Notes under the pieces: model-generated
What the model saw: only the letters and a program-made list of their open reading frames with translations
Told to the model about the DNA's origin: nothing
Database searches by the model: none
Assembly: GCF_008000755.1 (NCBI RefSeq)
Contig: NZ_CP041690.1
Span: 2,357,260 to 2,421,259 of the forward strand
Origin: Youhaiella tibetensis
GTDB taxonomy: Bacteria > Pseudomonadota > Alphaproteobacteria > Rhizobiales > Devosiaceae
DNA length: 64,000 bases
Direction: 5' to 3'
Shown here: in pieces, positions 8,775 to 18,151 of the stretch
Numbering within the stretch: position 1 is the first letter of the stretch
Layout of the letters: every line of letters begins with the position of its first letter
Program-made: the position numbers and the translations under genes

Positions 8775-9992
8775 TTAGCGGAAATCCGGGCGAGCGTCAA
8801 ACAAGCGGGCATATTCGTCAAGCGCATAGGGGTCGGTCATGCCCGCCACGAAGTCGGCGACCACTCGCGCGCGCCCTGCCCGGCTCCCGGCGGCGTCCGC
8901 CGCCTCCTGCCAGCGTCCCGGGAGCCCGCCGTCCTCGAAATATCGGTCGAACAGCGCCGCGACCACCGCCTCGCCTTGCCGCACCGGCTCCATGACATCC
9001 TCGTGCCGGTAGACGTTTTCGAACAGGAACCGCTTCAGCCCCAGTTCCGCCTCTGCAAGGCTGTTGGAGAACCGGATCAGGGACTGCCCGGCATTGCGCA
9101 CGTCGTCCGAGTTGGCCGGCTCCACCATGGCGATGGCGCTCGAGCTGGTGACAATGACGTTCTCGATGCTCCGTGTGATCAGCCGCCGCTGGATTTCGTG
9201 CGTCTGCCGGCTCGGGTCGATATCGGGCCAGAGCTCGAGCACTTCGCGCACGATAGGGCCCGCCAGGGGCACGTCCATGAGCTGCGGCAGCGTCAGCAAG
9301 CCCGCGCGCAGGGCATCGTCGATGTCATGGGCGTTGTAGGCGATATCGTCTGCAATCGCCGCCGTCTGCGCCTCCAGGCTCGCATAGCTCGACAGCAGTA
9401 GCGGTTCGCTCACCGGTATCTCGTCGAGCCCGGGCGGCAAGCCTTCCTTGATATAGCGTCCAACCGGGTTGCCAGCCTCATCGATCAGCGGCCCGTTATG
9501 CTTGAGAATACCCTCCAGCGTCTCCCAGGTCAGGTTGAGCCCGTCATGGAGCGCGTAGCGATTCTCGAGCCGCGTCACGACGCGCAGCGCCTGCACGTTG
9601 TGGTCGAACCCGCCCCAGTCGGCCATCTTGTCGTGCAGAACGCGCTCACCCGCATGCCCGAACGGGGTGTGCCCGAGGTCATGGGCCAGGGCCACGGCCT
9701 CCGCCAGGTCCTCGTTGAGCGCCAGCGCCCGGGCGATCGAGCGCGCCATCTGGCTCACTTCGAGCGTGTGGGTCAGGCGGGTGCGGAAATGCTGGCCCTC
9801 GTGATGGAGAAACACCTGCGTCTTGTGCTGCAGCCGCCGGAAGGCCGTCGAGTGGATGATCCGGTCGCGGTCGCGCTGGTATTCTGAGCGCGTCGGGCTC
9901 GGGCCCGGGCTGAACAGGCGCCCGCGTGTCTGGGTTGGGTCGCAGGCATAGGGGGCAAGCTCACTCACGATTGACGACAGCCCTCTTTTCAA
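8775..9992 (-). CDS. dgt: Deoxyguanosinetriphosphate triphosphohydrolase-like protein
   Basis: This HD-domain dNTP triphosphohydrolase hydrolyses dNTPs to the nucleoside and triphosphate. Key metal ligands are visible: H75 in RTRLTHT, H104-D105 in AHDLGH, and the following HTPFGHAGE. The N-terminal block DRDRIIHSTAFRRLQHKTQVF is typical. The longest frame starts with TTG at 9992 (405 residues); an internal GTG at 9968, giving MSELAPYACDP, is an equally plausible start. It is divergent from erpA with only about 58 bases between them. Confidence 0.92.
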   Translation of the reverse strand: MKRGLSSIVSELAPYACDPTQTRGRLFSPGPSPTRSEYQRDRDRIIHSTAFRRLQHKTQVFLHHEGQHFRTRLTHTLEVSQMARSIARALALNEDLAEAVALAHDLGHTPFGHAGERVLHDKMADWGGFDHNVQALRVVTRLENRYALHDGLNLTWETLEGILKHNGPLIDEAGNPVGRYIKEGLPPGLDEIPVSEPLLLSSYASLEAQTAAIADDIAYNAHDIDDALRAGLLTLPQLMDVPLAGPIVREVLELWPDIDPSRQTHEIQRRLITRSIENVIVTSSSAIAMVEPANSDDVRNAGQSLIRFSNSLAEAELGLKRFLFENVYRHEDVMEPVRQGEAVVAALFDRYFEDGGLPGRWQEAADAAGSRAGRARVVADFVAGMTDPYALDEYARLFDARPDFR

Positions 9993-10050
9993 GTCGGTGG
10001 ATGGTAACTATTTTAAACTGCCCTCCCAGAAAACGGGCCGGAAAAACACC

Positions 10051-10401
10051 ATGACCGAATCCCTATCCGCCGTAAACGACGTCACCATGACCGATCGCGC
10101 CGCCAGGCGCATCGCGCGCATCCTCTCAAAGGAGCCGGAAGGCACCGTGCTGCGCATCTCCGTTGCCGGCGGCGGCTGCTCGGGCTTCCAGTACGAATAC
10201 AACCTCGTTCAGGACCAGCCTGCGGCTGACGACATCGTTCTGCGCAAGGATGAGGCCGTCGTTCTCATCGACTCGCTCAGCCTCGAGTTCATGGGCGGCT
10301 CCCAGATCGACTTCGCCGACGATCTCATCGGCCAGGCCTTCCAGATCAAGAACCCGAACGCCGTCGCCTCGTGCGGCTGCGGCACCAGTTTCGCCCTCTG
10401 A
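10051..10401 (+). CDS. erpA: Iron-sulfur cluster insertion protein ErpA (A-type carrier)
   Basis: A-type carriers hold and deliver Fe-S clusters to apoproteins. The 116-residue product has the three conserved cysteines, C43 in GGGCSGF and C108/C110 in SCGCG near the C-terminus. I chose the ATG at 10051; the frame also extends upstream to 9997, but that part is not conserved-looking and would fill the dgt-erpA promoter region. ErpA and IscA are hard to separate by motif, but the dgt-adjacent gene in this group is normally annotated erpA. Confidence 0.9.
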   Translation: MTESLSAVNDVTMTDRAARRIARILSKEPEGTVLRISVAGGGCSGFQYEYNLVQDQPAADDIVLRKDEAVVLIDSLSLEFMGGSQIDFADDLIGQAFQIKNPNAVASCGCGTSFAL

Positions 10402-10425
10402 GCTCTCCGGATTTCGTCCGCCGCT

Positions 10426-10445
10426 GGCGCGCCTTGTTGCGCGCC
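10426..10445 (+). terminator. Hairpin downstream of erpA
   Basis: GGCGCGC (10426-10432) and GCGCGCC (10439-10445) form a perfect 7-bp stem with a 6-base loop, 25 bases after the erpA stop. No strong T-run follows, so it is a weak or Rho-assisted terminator candidate. Confidence 0.4.
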
Positions 10446-10525
10446 CGGCCCTGATTCTCAATCGACTTCCCCGCAATCACCTTCTAGGTTTTCCTCCTTT
10501 CGCTGATTTGCTTTAGGGGATGCTG

Positions 10526-11647
10526 ATGGATTTGCAGGCCAGGCTCGATGCGGCAGTCGAGAGCGCGATTGCCCGCAACAAGATCGTCGGCGCCGTCCTC
10601 CTGGTCGCGCGCCACGGGGAGGTCGTCTATCGCCGCGCCGCCGGCTATTTCGACCGCGAAGCGAAGCGGCCGATGGGCGACCGGGCCATCTTCCGCCTCG
10701 CCTCGGTCACCAAGCCCCTCGTCGCCGCCACGGCGCTCGCCCAGGTCGAACGCGGGCTTCTGGGGCTGGACAATTCCGTCTCCGACTACCTGCCCTATTT
10801 CCGGCCACGCCTCGCTGATGGCTCCGAAGCCACCATCCGGATTCGCCACCTGCTGACCCACACGGCCGGGCTGGGTTACGACTACCCGTCCGATCCGCTG
10901 ATCAATACCGGCCTCACCAATACCGATTTCGGCTTCGAGGAGAATTTCACGCGCCTCGCCGCACAGCCTCTGCTGTTCACGCCGGGGAGCCGCTGGGAAT
11001 ATTCGGTCGCCATCGACGTTCTCGGCGCCATCGTCGCAGGCGTCCATGGCAGCACTCTCCACGACGCCCTTGCCCATTACGTCACGGGCCCCTTGGGCAT
11101 GAAGGACACGGGATTCGCGGTCACCGACACCAGCCGGCTCGCCCCGCCCTATGCCGATGCGACACCCGAACCGTTGCGCATGCCCGATCCCCACACCGTC
11201 ACGAACGACAAGGGCGATAGCACCAGCTTCTCGCCCGGACGCATCTTCAATCGCCGCGCTTTCCAGTCCGGCGGCGCCGGCGCCGTCGGCACCGCGGACG
11301 ACCTGCTGGCCTTCTTCGAGGCCATCCGCACCGGCGGTGGCCCGATTCTGCTCAACGACACCGTGGCCCAGGCCGTGCAGAACCAGATCGGCGACGCGCC
11401 GCGCAAGGACGAGGATGCCGGGCGCCGCTTCGGCTGGTTCGGCTCGGTTCTTGTGGACCCGCGACTAGCGGACACTCCGCAGGGCGCCGGCACCATCGAC
11501 TGGGGCGGCATTTACGGGCATAGCTGGTTCATCGACCCGGTCGCGGGCCTCACCATGGTCTCGCTGACCAACACGGCGGTGGAAGGCTGCACCGGCAACT
11601 ATCCAACCGAGCTCATCGACGCCATCTATGACCGCCAGCCCGACTGA
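10526..11647 (+). CDS. Serine hydrolase of the class C beta-lactamase/EstB family
   Basis: Proteins of this family include esterases and D-alanyl peptidases as well as beta-lactamases. The 373-residue product has the SxxK motif SVTK (residues 60-63), a YS motif in RWEYSVAIDVLG, and GHSW in place of the KTG triad, a pattern more like EstB esterases than true AmpC. I see no clear signal peptide, so it is probably cytoplasmic. An ATG also occurs at 10520, but AGGGGA at 10515-10520 is better spaced for 10526. xthA starts 16 bases downstream, so the two are probably cotranscribed. Confidence 0.85.
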   Translation: MDLQARLDAAVESAIARNKIVGAVLLVARHGEVVYRRAAGYFDREAKRPMGDRAIFRLASVTKPLVAATALAQVERGLLGLDNSVSDYLPYFRPRLADGSEATIRIRHLLTHTAGLGYDYPSDPLINTGLTNTDFGFEENFTRLAAQPLLFTPGSRWEYSVAIDVLGAIVAGVHGSTLHDALAHYVTGPLGMKDTGFAVTDTSRLAPPYADATPEPLRMPDPHTVTNDKGDSTSFSPGRIFNRRAFQSGGAGAVGTADDLLAFFEAIRTGGGPILLNDTVAQAVQNQIGDAPRKDEDAGRRFGWFGSVLVDPRLADTPQGAGTIDWGGIYGHSWFIDPVAGLTMVSLTNTAVEGCTGNYPTELIDAIYDRQPD

Positions 11648-11663
11648 ACCCAAGGAGCGCAGG

Positions 11664-12443
11664 ATGCGGATCGCCACCTGGAACATCAACGGCGTCAAGG
11701 CGCGCGAAGGTGCCCTCAAGCAGTTCCTCAAGGAGCACCAGCCCGACATCCTGTGCCTTCAGGAGATCAAGACCGTCGACGAGGGCTTCCCCGCCGCCGA
11801 GATCGAAGGCCTGGGCTACAACGTCGCCACGCACGGCCAGAAGAGCTGGAACGGCGTCGCCATTCTCTCCAAGATGCCCGCCGACGAGATCACCCGCGGG
11901 CTTCCCGGCGACGACACCGACGAACAGTCGCGCCTCATCGAGGGCGTGTTCTCGGTTGAGGGCGGCGCCATCCGCGTCTGCAACATCTACCTGCCGAACG
12001 GCAATCCGGTCGATTCCGAGAAGTTCCCCTATAAGCTGCGCTGGATGGAGCGCCTGATCGCATTCGTCGAGGAACGCCTCGAGTTCGAGGAGCCCTTCAT
12101 CCTGCTCGGCGACTTCAATCTCATCCCGGCCCCCATCGACGCGCACGATCCCGATGCCTGGTGGGGTGACGCGCTTTTCCGGCCGGAAAGCCTCGAAAAA
12201 TTCCGCGCCCTCGCCAACCTCGGCCTCACCGACGCCCTCAGGGCCGTCACCGACGAGCCTGCCTATACCTTCTGGGATTTCCAGGCCGGAGCATGGCGGC
12301 GCAATGCGGGCATCCGCATCGATCACCTCATGCTCTCGCCCCAGGCCGCCGACCGGCTCGAAAACGTTACGGTCCACAAGGACGTGCGCGGCTGGGACAA
12401 GCCCAGCGATCACGTCCCGGTGGAAGGCGAATTCACCTTCTAG
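11664..12443 (+). CDS. xthA: Exodeoxyribonuclease III (AP endonuclease)
   Basis: This DNA-repair enzyme cleaves at abasic sites and removes 3' blocking groups. The 259-residue product carries the EEP-fold motifs in order: ATWNINGVKAR at the N-terminus, CLQEIK with the metal-binding Glu, LLGDFN, RIDHLM and the catalytic PSDHVPVE near the end. The start at 11664 has AAGGAGCGCAGG upstream as ribosome binding site. It ends in a bidirectional terminator shared with exoR. Confidence 0.95.
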   Translation: MRIATWNINGVKAREGALKQFLKEHQPDILCLQEIKTVDEGFPAAEIEGLGYNVATHGQKSWNGVAILSKMPADEITRGLPGDDTDEQSRLIEGVFSVEGGAIRVCNIYLPNGNPVDSEKFPYKLRWMERLIAFVEERLEFEEPFILLGDFNLIPAPIDAHDPDAWWGDALFRPESLEKFRALANLGLTDALRAVTDEPAYTFWDFQAGAWRRNAGIRIDHLMLSPQAADRLENVTVHKDVRGWDKPSDHVPVEGEFTF

Positions 12444-12453
12444 CCGAAACGAA

Positions 12454-12478
12454 AAAGGCCCGGCATTGCCGGGCCTTT
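12454..12478. terminator. Bidirectional Rho-independent terminator between xthA and exoR
   Basis: AAAGGCCCGGC (12454-12464) and GCCGGGCCTTT (12468-12478) are perfect complements around a 3-base loop. Terminal A and T runs make it functional in both directions between these convergent genes. Confidence 0.85.
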
Positions 12479-12500
12479 CACCTTGCGGGACCTCAAACGC

Positions 12501-13445
12501 TCAGTGAGCGGTGAACTGGGGTCCGTATTTCTTGATCATCTTGACCGCGTCGGAGCGTTCCTTGGGCGTGGCCAGCGACATCGCGCTGGTGAGGAGGTCA
12601 TTGACCCACCCCTCGTCCGCCGTGCCCACCGTGCCGTTATGGGCCAGTGTCAGCCACATGAGGCCCTCAGCCGGCTGCGCCTGGATGCCGTCGCCGTTGA
12701 ACAGCAGGTCGCCAAGCTTGGCCTGAGCCGCCACATGCCCCTTGCGGGCCGCGAGCGACAGCCACCGGGCGCCCTGCAGCGGGTTGATGCCGATCTTGTC
12801 GTCCTGGAGGTAGAGTTCGCCGACTCGATACTGCGCGTCCGCGTCGCCGAAATACGTGGCGGCATGCATGAGCAGCGCATAGGAGCGATCCGCGTCCGCG
12901 ACGATACCGGCGCCGGGCAGGCCTTCCTTGTAGTACTCGCCCACCTTCACGAAAGACTGGGCCACGATATCGGCCTCGAGTCCCTTGGGAGCGGCATCTG
13001 CGTGGTCGTTGGCAATCTGGGAGAAGTAGCCGAAGGCCTTGACCGGGTCCTTCTCCACGCCCTCTCCGTTCTCATACATCACGCCGAGCCGATAAAGTGC
13101 CATCGGCTGGCCCGCATCGGCGGCGCCTTGTAATGCTGACATAAGGTCGTCGTTGGAAATACCACCACCGGCGCCATCGAGCATGTTGGCCATGTTGAGG
13201 GCCGCGTCGGCCGCGGTCTGCCCCGCTGCCGGGGAAGGCAGGGCTGGCAGTTCGGTTCCGCCTGCCTCTGCCAGCGCTGGGCCGGCGGGCTGTTCGAGGG
13301 CCGATGCAGCCATGGGAGCGGACGGAACGACCGGAACCTGCATGGCGGCATCTTGCGCAACGGCTGGTAGGATGGCACCCGCCCCCGCGAACGCCGAAAC
13401 CGCCGCAACGGAAATCAGGGCCCTTCTAACCCCAAAAGTCCGCAT
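12501..13445 (-). CDS. exoR: ExoR-type periplasmic Sel1-repeat regulator
   Basis: In rhizobia ExoR is a periplasmic Sel1-repeat protein that represses the ExoS-ChvI (ChvG-ChvI) two-component system and so controls exopolysaccharide and motility. The 314-residue product has an N-terminal signal peptide (residues 1 to about 31, ending AVAQ) and Sel1 units such as ALYRLGVMYENGEGVEKDP, DADAQYRVGELYL and AAQAKLGDLLFNGDGI, followed by GLMWLTLA and a helical tail, all in the order seen in ExoR. The 60-residue Pro/Ala linker after the signal peptide is longer than in Sinorhizobium ExoR. The start at 13445 is supported by the signal peptide. exoS/chvI are not in the window. Confidence 0.75.
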   Translation of the reverse strand: MRTFGVRRALISVAAVSAFAGAGAILPAVAQDAAMQVPVVPSAPMAASALEQPAGPALAEAGGTELPALPSPAAGQTAADAALNMANMLDGAGGGISNDDLMSALQGAADAGQPMALYRLGVMYENGEGVEKDPVKAFGYFSQIANDHADAAPKGLEADIVAQSFVKVGEYYKEGLPGAGIVADADRSYALLMHAATYFGDADAQYRVGELYLQDDKIGINPLQGARWLSLAARKGHVAAQAKLGDLLFNGDGIQAQPAEGLMWLTLAHNGTVGTADEGWVNDLLTSAMSLATPKERSDAVKMIKKYGPQFTAH

Positions 13446-13458
13446 GACACTCCTTCGC

Positions 13459-13719
13459 GCCCTTACCACAGGCCGGCGCAGCTTCGTGCGCCACTCTTGC
13501 CTGCTGGGCAAACATCCAATCCACCCCAGAACCGATCTGGGTCTCGCGCGGCGCCCAATCACGCTTACGCCGCTCAAACTCTTCACTGGCAACTCCGGCA
13601 CCGGAGGGTGTCTGTCGTTCCAGAGTGATTACGTCGCCATCCCGTAGGAGTGCGATAGGGCCGCAAGTGGCCGCTTCGGGCCGATGCCCGATGCAGTTCC
13701 CCCGCATTGCCCCCGAAAT
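13459..13719 (-). pseudogene. Remnant of the C-terminus of an IlvD/EDD-family dehydratase
   Basis: A minus-strand frame reads ISGAMRGNCIGHRPEAATC, then GPIALLRDGDVI, EEFERRKRDW and PRETQIGSG. This order and spacing match the C-terminal domain of dihydroxy-acid/6-phosphogluconate-type dehydratases (GH.SPEA..GGPIALL.DGD.I ... SDEEF..RR..W.PRE). No catalytic N-terminal part, no start codon and no intact gene surround it; the frame runs into the exoR start. It is therefore most simply a decayed gene end. The homology call rests on motif recognition only. Confidence 0.6.
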
Positions 13720-14261
13720 TTGGATGGCGGCAGGACGGGCAACTCGGTTGCCCTTGCCGTCGTCCGAACGTGCCGCTGTTACAGCCGGCACCGCTTGCAC
13801 CTCCCCTGGGAAGTCGCGCTCTGCGGCACGGCTGGAGAGGCTATGGCTCTGGATGTACGCGTGATTTGTGACCGGAATTAAGCAAACTTGCGCCCGAACC
13901 AAGCCATTTGCGCTGGTCGCTGCATGAGCCCCTCGCGAGGTGCAGAACGGCAACACTCGCGCCGTCGCCCGTGACGCCTTGCGTCCACGACCGGCAATCG
14001 GTGCTCGTCTTTCGAACCTCTGAGCCAGGCTCATTTGTTCAATCCCCCTTGCCGCACCCCCGAAGGGATGCAGTCAGGCCGGCCACGAGGAAAGGCAAGA
14101 TCGCGCGCCTGCACACAGGTCGCCTCGACGATACCGCCCCCAATACCGGTCTCCGGTCGGTTTTAGGTGAGATTGTGGCGCGGACCATCGCCAAAAGATT
14201 GACGAGCGCTCCTCAAGCCCCGATTCAAACCTTGTGTTGCACAAAAAACACGGAGAGTGGC
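13720..14261. other. 540-base stretch without a recognisable gene
   Basis: Between the dehydratase remnant and the transporter gene at 14262 I see no frame with coding-like content or family motifs, no RNA gene and no strong hairpin. It may be further decayed sequence of the same lost gene. The exoR promoter probably lies just upstream of 13445, inside the remnant. Confidence 0.5.
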
Positions 14262-15266
14262 CTAGAGCCACTTTCGCGCCCGCATCCACCAGATGCTCAG
14301 CCCGGCGACCGCCACCAGAAACACGACGACCGCCCAGAAGGCATGCGGGTTGTCCGCTCCCGGAATCGGGAAGTTCATGCCGAACACCCCGCTGAGCACG
14401 GTCAACGGCGTGAACACCACGGTCACGGCTGCCAGCACCAGCATGGACTTGTTCATCTGCTCGGCGCGGCTGTCCATGATCTGTTCGTGAATGAGCACGG
14501 CTCGTTCAGAAAGCGCCTGCAACTCGTCGCCCAGCCTTGCCGTGCGCGCCGACGCCTCGCGCAACCGAGCCCGGTCCCGAGCGGAAAAGAACGACAGATC
14601 CTCGATCTCGAGCGTATTGAGCACGTCCCTCTGCGGCCAGAGCAGCTTGCGGAAACCGATGAGCGTCCGCCGCAGATGCGCCAGCTTGGCCCGGCTATCC
14701 CCGTTCTGCTCGAGCATGAGCTCTTCTTCGATCGCGTCGATGGAATCGCCCAGATGCTCCAGCAGCGGCTCGATCCGGTCGCTGGCCCGCAGCGACAGCC
14801 GCGCCACCAGGTCGGCCGGCGAGACCGGCGCGTGATGGCTTTGCTCCCAGTGGCCGAAGCCGAGCAGTTCCGGAATATTGAGCTCGGAAGCGACGATCAC
14901 CCGGCCCTTCTCGATCCAGATGCCCACGAGCTGGCGGCCGATATCGTCGGTCTTGGCCCCTGGCCGCGCGATGCGCAGCACCAGGATGGCCTTGTCGTCC
15001 AGCATCGTGCAGCGCGACTGCGTGCTCGGAACCGTCAGGGTATCGGTATTGAACGGCCCGAGCTCCTGCTTGAGCCAGACCTTGAATTCGGGAGCCTTGG
15101 AATTCCCGCATACGAGCATGAAGCCCTTGGGAAACGGTACCGCCCCTTCCCCGGGCGCCATACGCTTGACGCCGCCCTTGCCGTCGAAAACCAGCACCGC
15201 TCCCGGCGCCTGGGCGGCGGAGTCTTTCATCTCCGCCGCACTCTTGTCGGGAACGAGGTCATCCAT
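14262..15266 (-). CDS. zntB: CorA/ZntB-family divalent cation transporter
   Basis: CorA-superfamily proteins form pentameric Mg2+ or Zn2+ channels/transporters. The 334-residue product has a long cytoplasmic N-terminal region, a long coiled helix (AHLRRTLIGFRKLLWPQRDVL), two C-terminal membrane helices and, between them, the signature GMN (in GVFGMNFP), followed by the short basic tail WMRARKWL. The sequence after GMN (FPIPG) and overall look resemble ZntB more than CorA, but substrate cannot be settled from sequence. It is transcribed in the same direction as valS, 28 bases downstream of it. Confidence 0.8.
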   Translation of the reverse strand: MDDLVPDKSAAEMKDSAAQAPGAVLVFDGKGGVKRMAPGEGAVPFPKGFMLVCGNSKAPEFKVWLKQELGPFNTDTLTVPSTQSRCTMLDDKAILVLRIARPGAKTDDIGRQLVGIWIEKGRVIVASELNIPELLGFGHWEQSHHAPVSPADLVARLSLRASDRIEPLLEHLGDSIDAIEEELMLEQNGDSRAKLAHLRRTLIGFRKLLWPQRDVLNTLEIEDLSFFSARDRARLREASARTARLGDELQALSERAVLIHEQIMDSRAEQMNKSMLVLAAVTVVFTPLTVLSGVFGMNFPIPGADNPHAFWAVVVFLVAVAGLSIWWMRARKWL

Positions 15267-15294
15267 CCGGCTTTCCTCTCGATTGGGGAGCGGT

Positions 15295-18030
15295 CTAGCT
15301 CAGCCGCGCCAGGGCCTGGCTGATCTTGTCGCGCCGCGCCACGGCATCTTCACGACGCTGGCGCTGCTCCTCGATCACTTCCTCGGGCGCCTTGGCCACG
15401 AACTGCTCGTTGCCCAGCTTCTTGTCGATGCCGCTGACTTCGCCGTCGAGCTTGCCAATTTCCTTTTCGAGGCGGGCCCGCTCGACGCCGATGTCGATGA
15501 TCCCCTCGAGCGGCAACGCCCAGGTGGCTTCCCCGATTACGAACTGCGCCGATCCCTTGGGGATCGACGCCGCCTCGCTGATCGGCTCGACACGAGCCAG
15601 GCGCGAGATGAGCGCCGAACCCGCAAGCATACGCCGCGTGGTCTCGGCCGTATTGCCCGTCACCAGCAGCGGCACCTTGGCCGACACCGGCACGTTCATG
15701 TCCGTCCGGATCGAGCGGATCGCCGAGATCAGGTCGATCAGCCAGCCGATCTCGGCATCGGCCTCGGCATCCTCGAGGCCCGAGAGGTCCGGCCAGCGCG
15801 TCAGCACCAGCAGTTCCTCGCGCTTGGGCCCCACCTTGCCGGTTTCGCCCCACAGCTCCTCGGTCACGAACGGCATCATCGGATGCAGGATCTTGAGGAT
15901 CTGGTCGAGCGCCCAGGCGGCCGTGGCCCGCGTCTCCGCCTTAGCTGCCTCGTCCTCGCCCATGAACACGGGCTTGGCCAGTTCCACATACCAGTCGCAG
16001 AACGTGCCCCAGACGAAGTCATAGGCATTGTTGGCCGCTTCGTTGAACTTGTAGTCCTCGATGGCCTTGGTCACCGCCGCCGCAGCGCGAGCCGTGGCGC
16101 CCACGATCCAGCGGTTGAGCGCCACCTTGTTGGCCTTGGGGTCGTAGCCCTCGACACGGAAGCACTCGTTCATCTCGAGGAACCGCGCCGCGTTCCAGAG
16201 CTTGGTCACGAAGTTCCGATAGCCCTCGACGCGGTTGATCGAGAGGCGCAGGTCACGGCCCTGCGCGGCCATCGCAGCCAGCGTGAAGCGGGTGGCGTCG
16301 GCACCGTACTGATCAACCAGACTGAGAGGATCGATCACGTTCCCCTTGGTCTTGCTCATCTTCTGGCCCTTTTCGTCACGGACCAGGGCGTGCATGTAGA
16401 CGGTCTGGAACGGCTCCTCGTGGAGGAATTCCAGCCCCATCATCATCATGCGGGCGACCCAGAAGAAGATGATATCGAACCCCGTCACGAGCACGCTCGT
16501 GGGGTAATAGCGTTTCAGCTCGGCAGTCTCGTCCGGCCAGCCCAGCGTCGAGAACGGCCAGAGTGCCGACGAGAACCAAGTATCCAGCACGTCCTCGTCG
16601 CGCGTCAGCTCGACGGGCTCGCCATAATGGGCAAGCGCCTTGGCCTTGGCGTCGTCCTCGTCCGTCGCCACGAAGCAGGTCTTGTCCGGGCCATACCAGG
16701 CCGGGATCTGGTGGCCCCACCAGAGCTGGCGCGAAATGCACCACGGCTTGATGTTCTCGAGCCAGGCGAAATAGGTGTTTTCGTACTGCTGCGGCACGAA
16801 CTTGGTGCGGCCTTCCCGCACCGAGGCCAGAGCCGGCTGCGCCAGGATCTCGGCCTGCACGAACCACTGGTCGGTCAGGTACGGCTCGATCACCACGAGC
16901 TTGGACTTCTCGTCGTGCGGCACCATGATCTTCTTGTCCTCGACTTGGTCGAGGATTTCGAGCGCTTCGAGATCGGCGAGAATCTGCTTGCGCGCCTCGA
17001 ACCGGTCGAGACCGCGATACTTCTCGGGCGCGTTCTCGTTGATCGCCGCGCGAGAGGTGAAGATGTTGATGGTGTCGAGCTTGTTGCGCTGACCGACCTC
17101 GAAGTCATTGAAATCGTGCGCGGGCGTGATCTTCACGGCGCCCGAACCGAGCGTCGGGTCGGCATAGTCGTCACCCACGATCGGAATGCGACGGCCCACC
17201 AGCGGCAGTTCCACGAACTTGCCGATCAGCGATTTGTAGCGCTCGTCCTCGGGGTGCACGGCCACGCCCGTATCGCCCAGCATGGTCTCGGGGCGCGTCG
17301 TCGCCACCACGATATAGTTGCGCGTCTCGTATTCGGTCGGCTTGCCGTCCTCGTCGAACGCGATCGGGAACTGATACGTCACGCCATCCGCCAGCGGATA
17401 GCGCAGGTGCCACATCTTGCCCTTGACCTCGATGTTCTCGACCTCGAGGTCCGAAATCGCCGTTTCCAGCCCCGGATGCCAGTTGACCAGCCGCTTGGCG
17501 CGATAGATCAGGCCGCGCTCGTAAAGCTCGACGAACACCTTGATGACGGCTCGCACCATCTGGTCGTCCGGCTGCCCGCGATCGCCCATGGTGAAACGCT
17601 CGCGCGACCAGTCGGCCGAGGCGCCCAGGCGCCGCAGCTGGTTGAGGATGGCCCCGCCGCTCTCCGCCTTCCATTCCCACACGCGCTCGAGGAACTTATC
17701 GCGCCCCATCTCGCGGCGACCCGGCTGCTGCCGCTCGGCAAGCTGGCGCTCCACGATCATCTGCGTGGCGATACCGGCATGGTCCGTTCCCGGCTGCCAG
17801 AGCACGTCCTTGCCCAGCATGCGGTTGTAGCGGACCAGGATGTCCTGGATCGTGTTGTTGAGGGCGTGCCCGATGTGGAGCGAACCCGTCACGTTCGGCG
17901 GCGGAATGACGATCGTGAAGCTCTCCGCGCCCGGCAGGGCCCCTGCCCCAGCGGCGAATGCATTGGCGTCCAGCCAGGCCTGGTAGATGCGGCCTTCGAC
18001 GCTGCCCGGCTCGTAAGTCTTGTCGATCAT
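15295..18030 (-). CDS. valS: Valyl-tRNA synthetase
   Basis: This class Ia synthetase charges tRNA-Val and edits mischarged threonine. The 911-residue product has the HIGH motif in [10 protein letters not shown], the editing (CP1) region with [11 protein letters not shown], the KMSKS motif as KMSKTKGN, an anticodon-binding domain, and the C-terminal coiled-coil arm ([17 protein letters not shown]) typical of ValRS. Start chosen at MIDKTYEPG (18030), the usual N-terminus; the longer frame adds nine unlikely residues. Confidence 0.96.
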   Translation of the reverse strand: MIDKTYEPGSVEGRIYQAWLDANAFAAGAGALPGAESFTIVIPPPNVTGSLHIGHALNNTIQDILVRYNRMLGKDVLWQPGTDHAGIATQMIVERQLAERQQPGRREMGRDKFLERVWEWKAESGGAILNQLRRLGASADWSRERFTMGDRGQPDDQMVRAVIKVFVELYERGLIYRAKRLVNWHPGLETAISDLEVENIEVKGKMWHLRYPLADGVTYQFPIAFDEDGKPTEYETRNYIVVATTRPETMLGDTGVAVHPEDERYKSLIGKFVELPLVGRRIPIVGDDYADPTLGSGAVKITPAHDFNDFEVGQRNKLDTINIFTSRAAINENAPEKYRGLDRFEARKQILADLEALEILDQVEDKKIMVPHDEKSKLVVIEPYLTDQWFVQAEILAQPALASVREGRTKFVPQQYENTYFAWLENIKPWCISRQLWWGHQIPAWYGPDKTCFVATDEDDAKAKALAHYGEPVELTRDEDVLDTWFSSALWPFSTLGWPDETAELKRYYPTSVLVTGFDIIFFWVARMMMMGLEFLHEEPFQTVYMHALVRDEKGQKMSKTKGNVIDPLSLVDQYGADATRFTLAAMAAQGRDLRLSINRVEGYRNFVTKLWNAARFLEMNECFRVEGYDPKANKVALNRWIVGATARAAAAVTKAIEDYKFNEAANNAYDFVWGTFCDWYVELAKPVFMGEDEAAKAETRATAAWALDQILKILHPMMPFVTEELWGETGKVGPKREELLVLTRWPDLSGLEDAEADAEIGWLIDLISAIRSIRTDMNVPVSAKVPLLVTGNTAETTRRMLAGSALISRLARVEPISEAASIPKGSAQFVIGEATWALPLEGIIDIGVERARLEKEIGKLDGEVSGIDKKLGNEQFVAKAPEEVIEEQRQRREDAVARRDKISQALARLS

Positions 18031-18120
18031 CTGAGAGTTCCAACAGCATTGACCCACCGAAATCGCTCCAGGCGGTCTCGGCGGGCCGAAAATTCGGTTC
18101 AGTCTTCAAGCAAAACGGTT

Positions 18121-18141
18121 GCGCCTATGTCAACTAGGCGC
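18121..18141 (-). terminator. Hairpin downstream of popZ
   Basis: GCGCCTA (18121-18127) and TAGGCGC (18135-18141) form a 7-bp stem with a 7-base loop 11 bases past the popZ stop. On the minus strand it is followed by AACCGTTTTG, consistent with a modest terminator separating popZ from valS. Confidence 0.5.
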
Positions 18142-18151
18142 TCGCCGCCAA

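Noticed and set aside
10526-11647. AmpC beta-lactamase conferring resistance
   Set aside because: No signal peptide is seen and the third motif is GHSW rather than KTG, so an esterase or peptidase-like hydrolase is more likely.
14034-14289. Minus-strand frames upstream of the dehydratase remnant as a protein-coding gene
   Set aside because: They carry no continuation of the dehydratase homology and no start or family motif that I can recognise.
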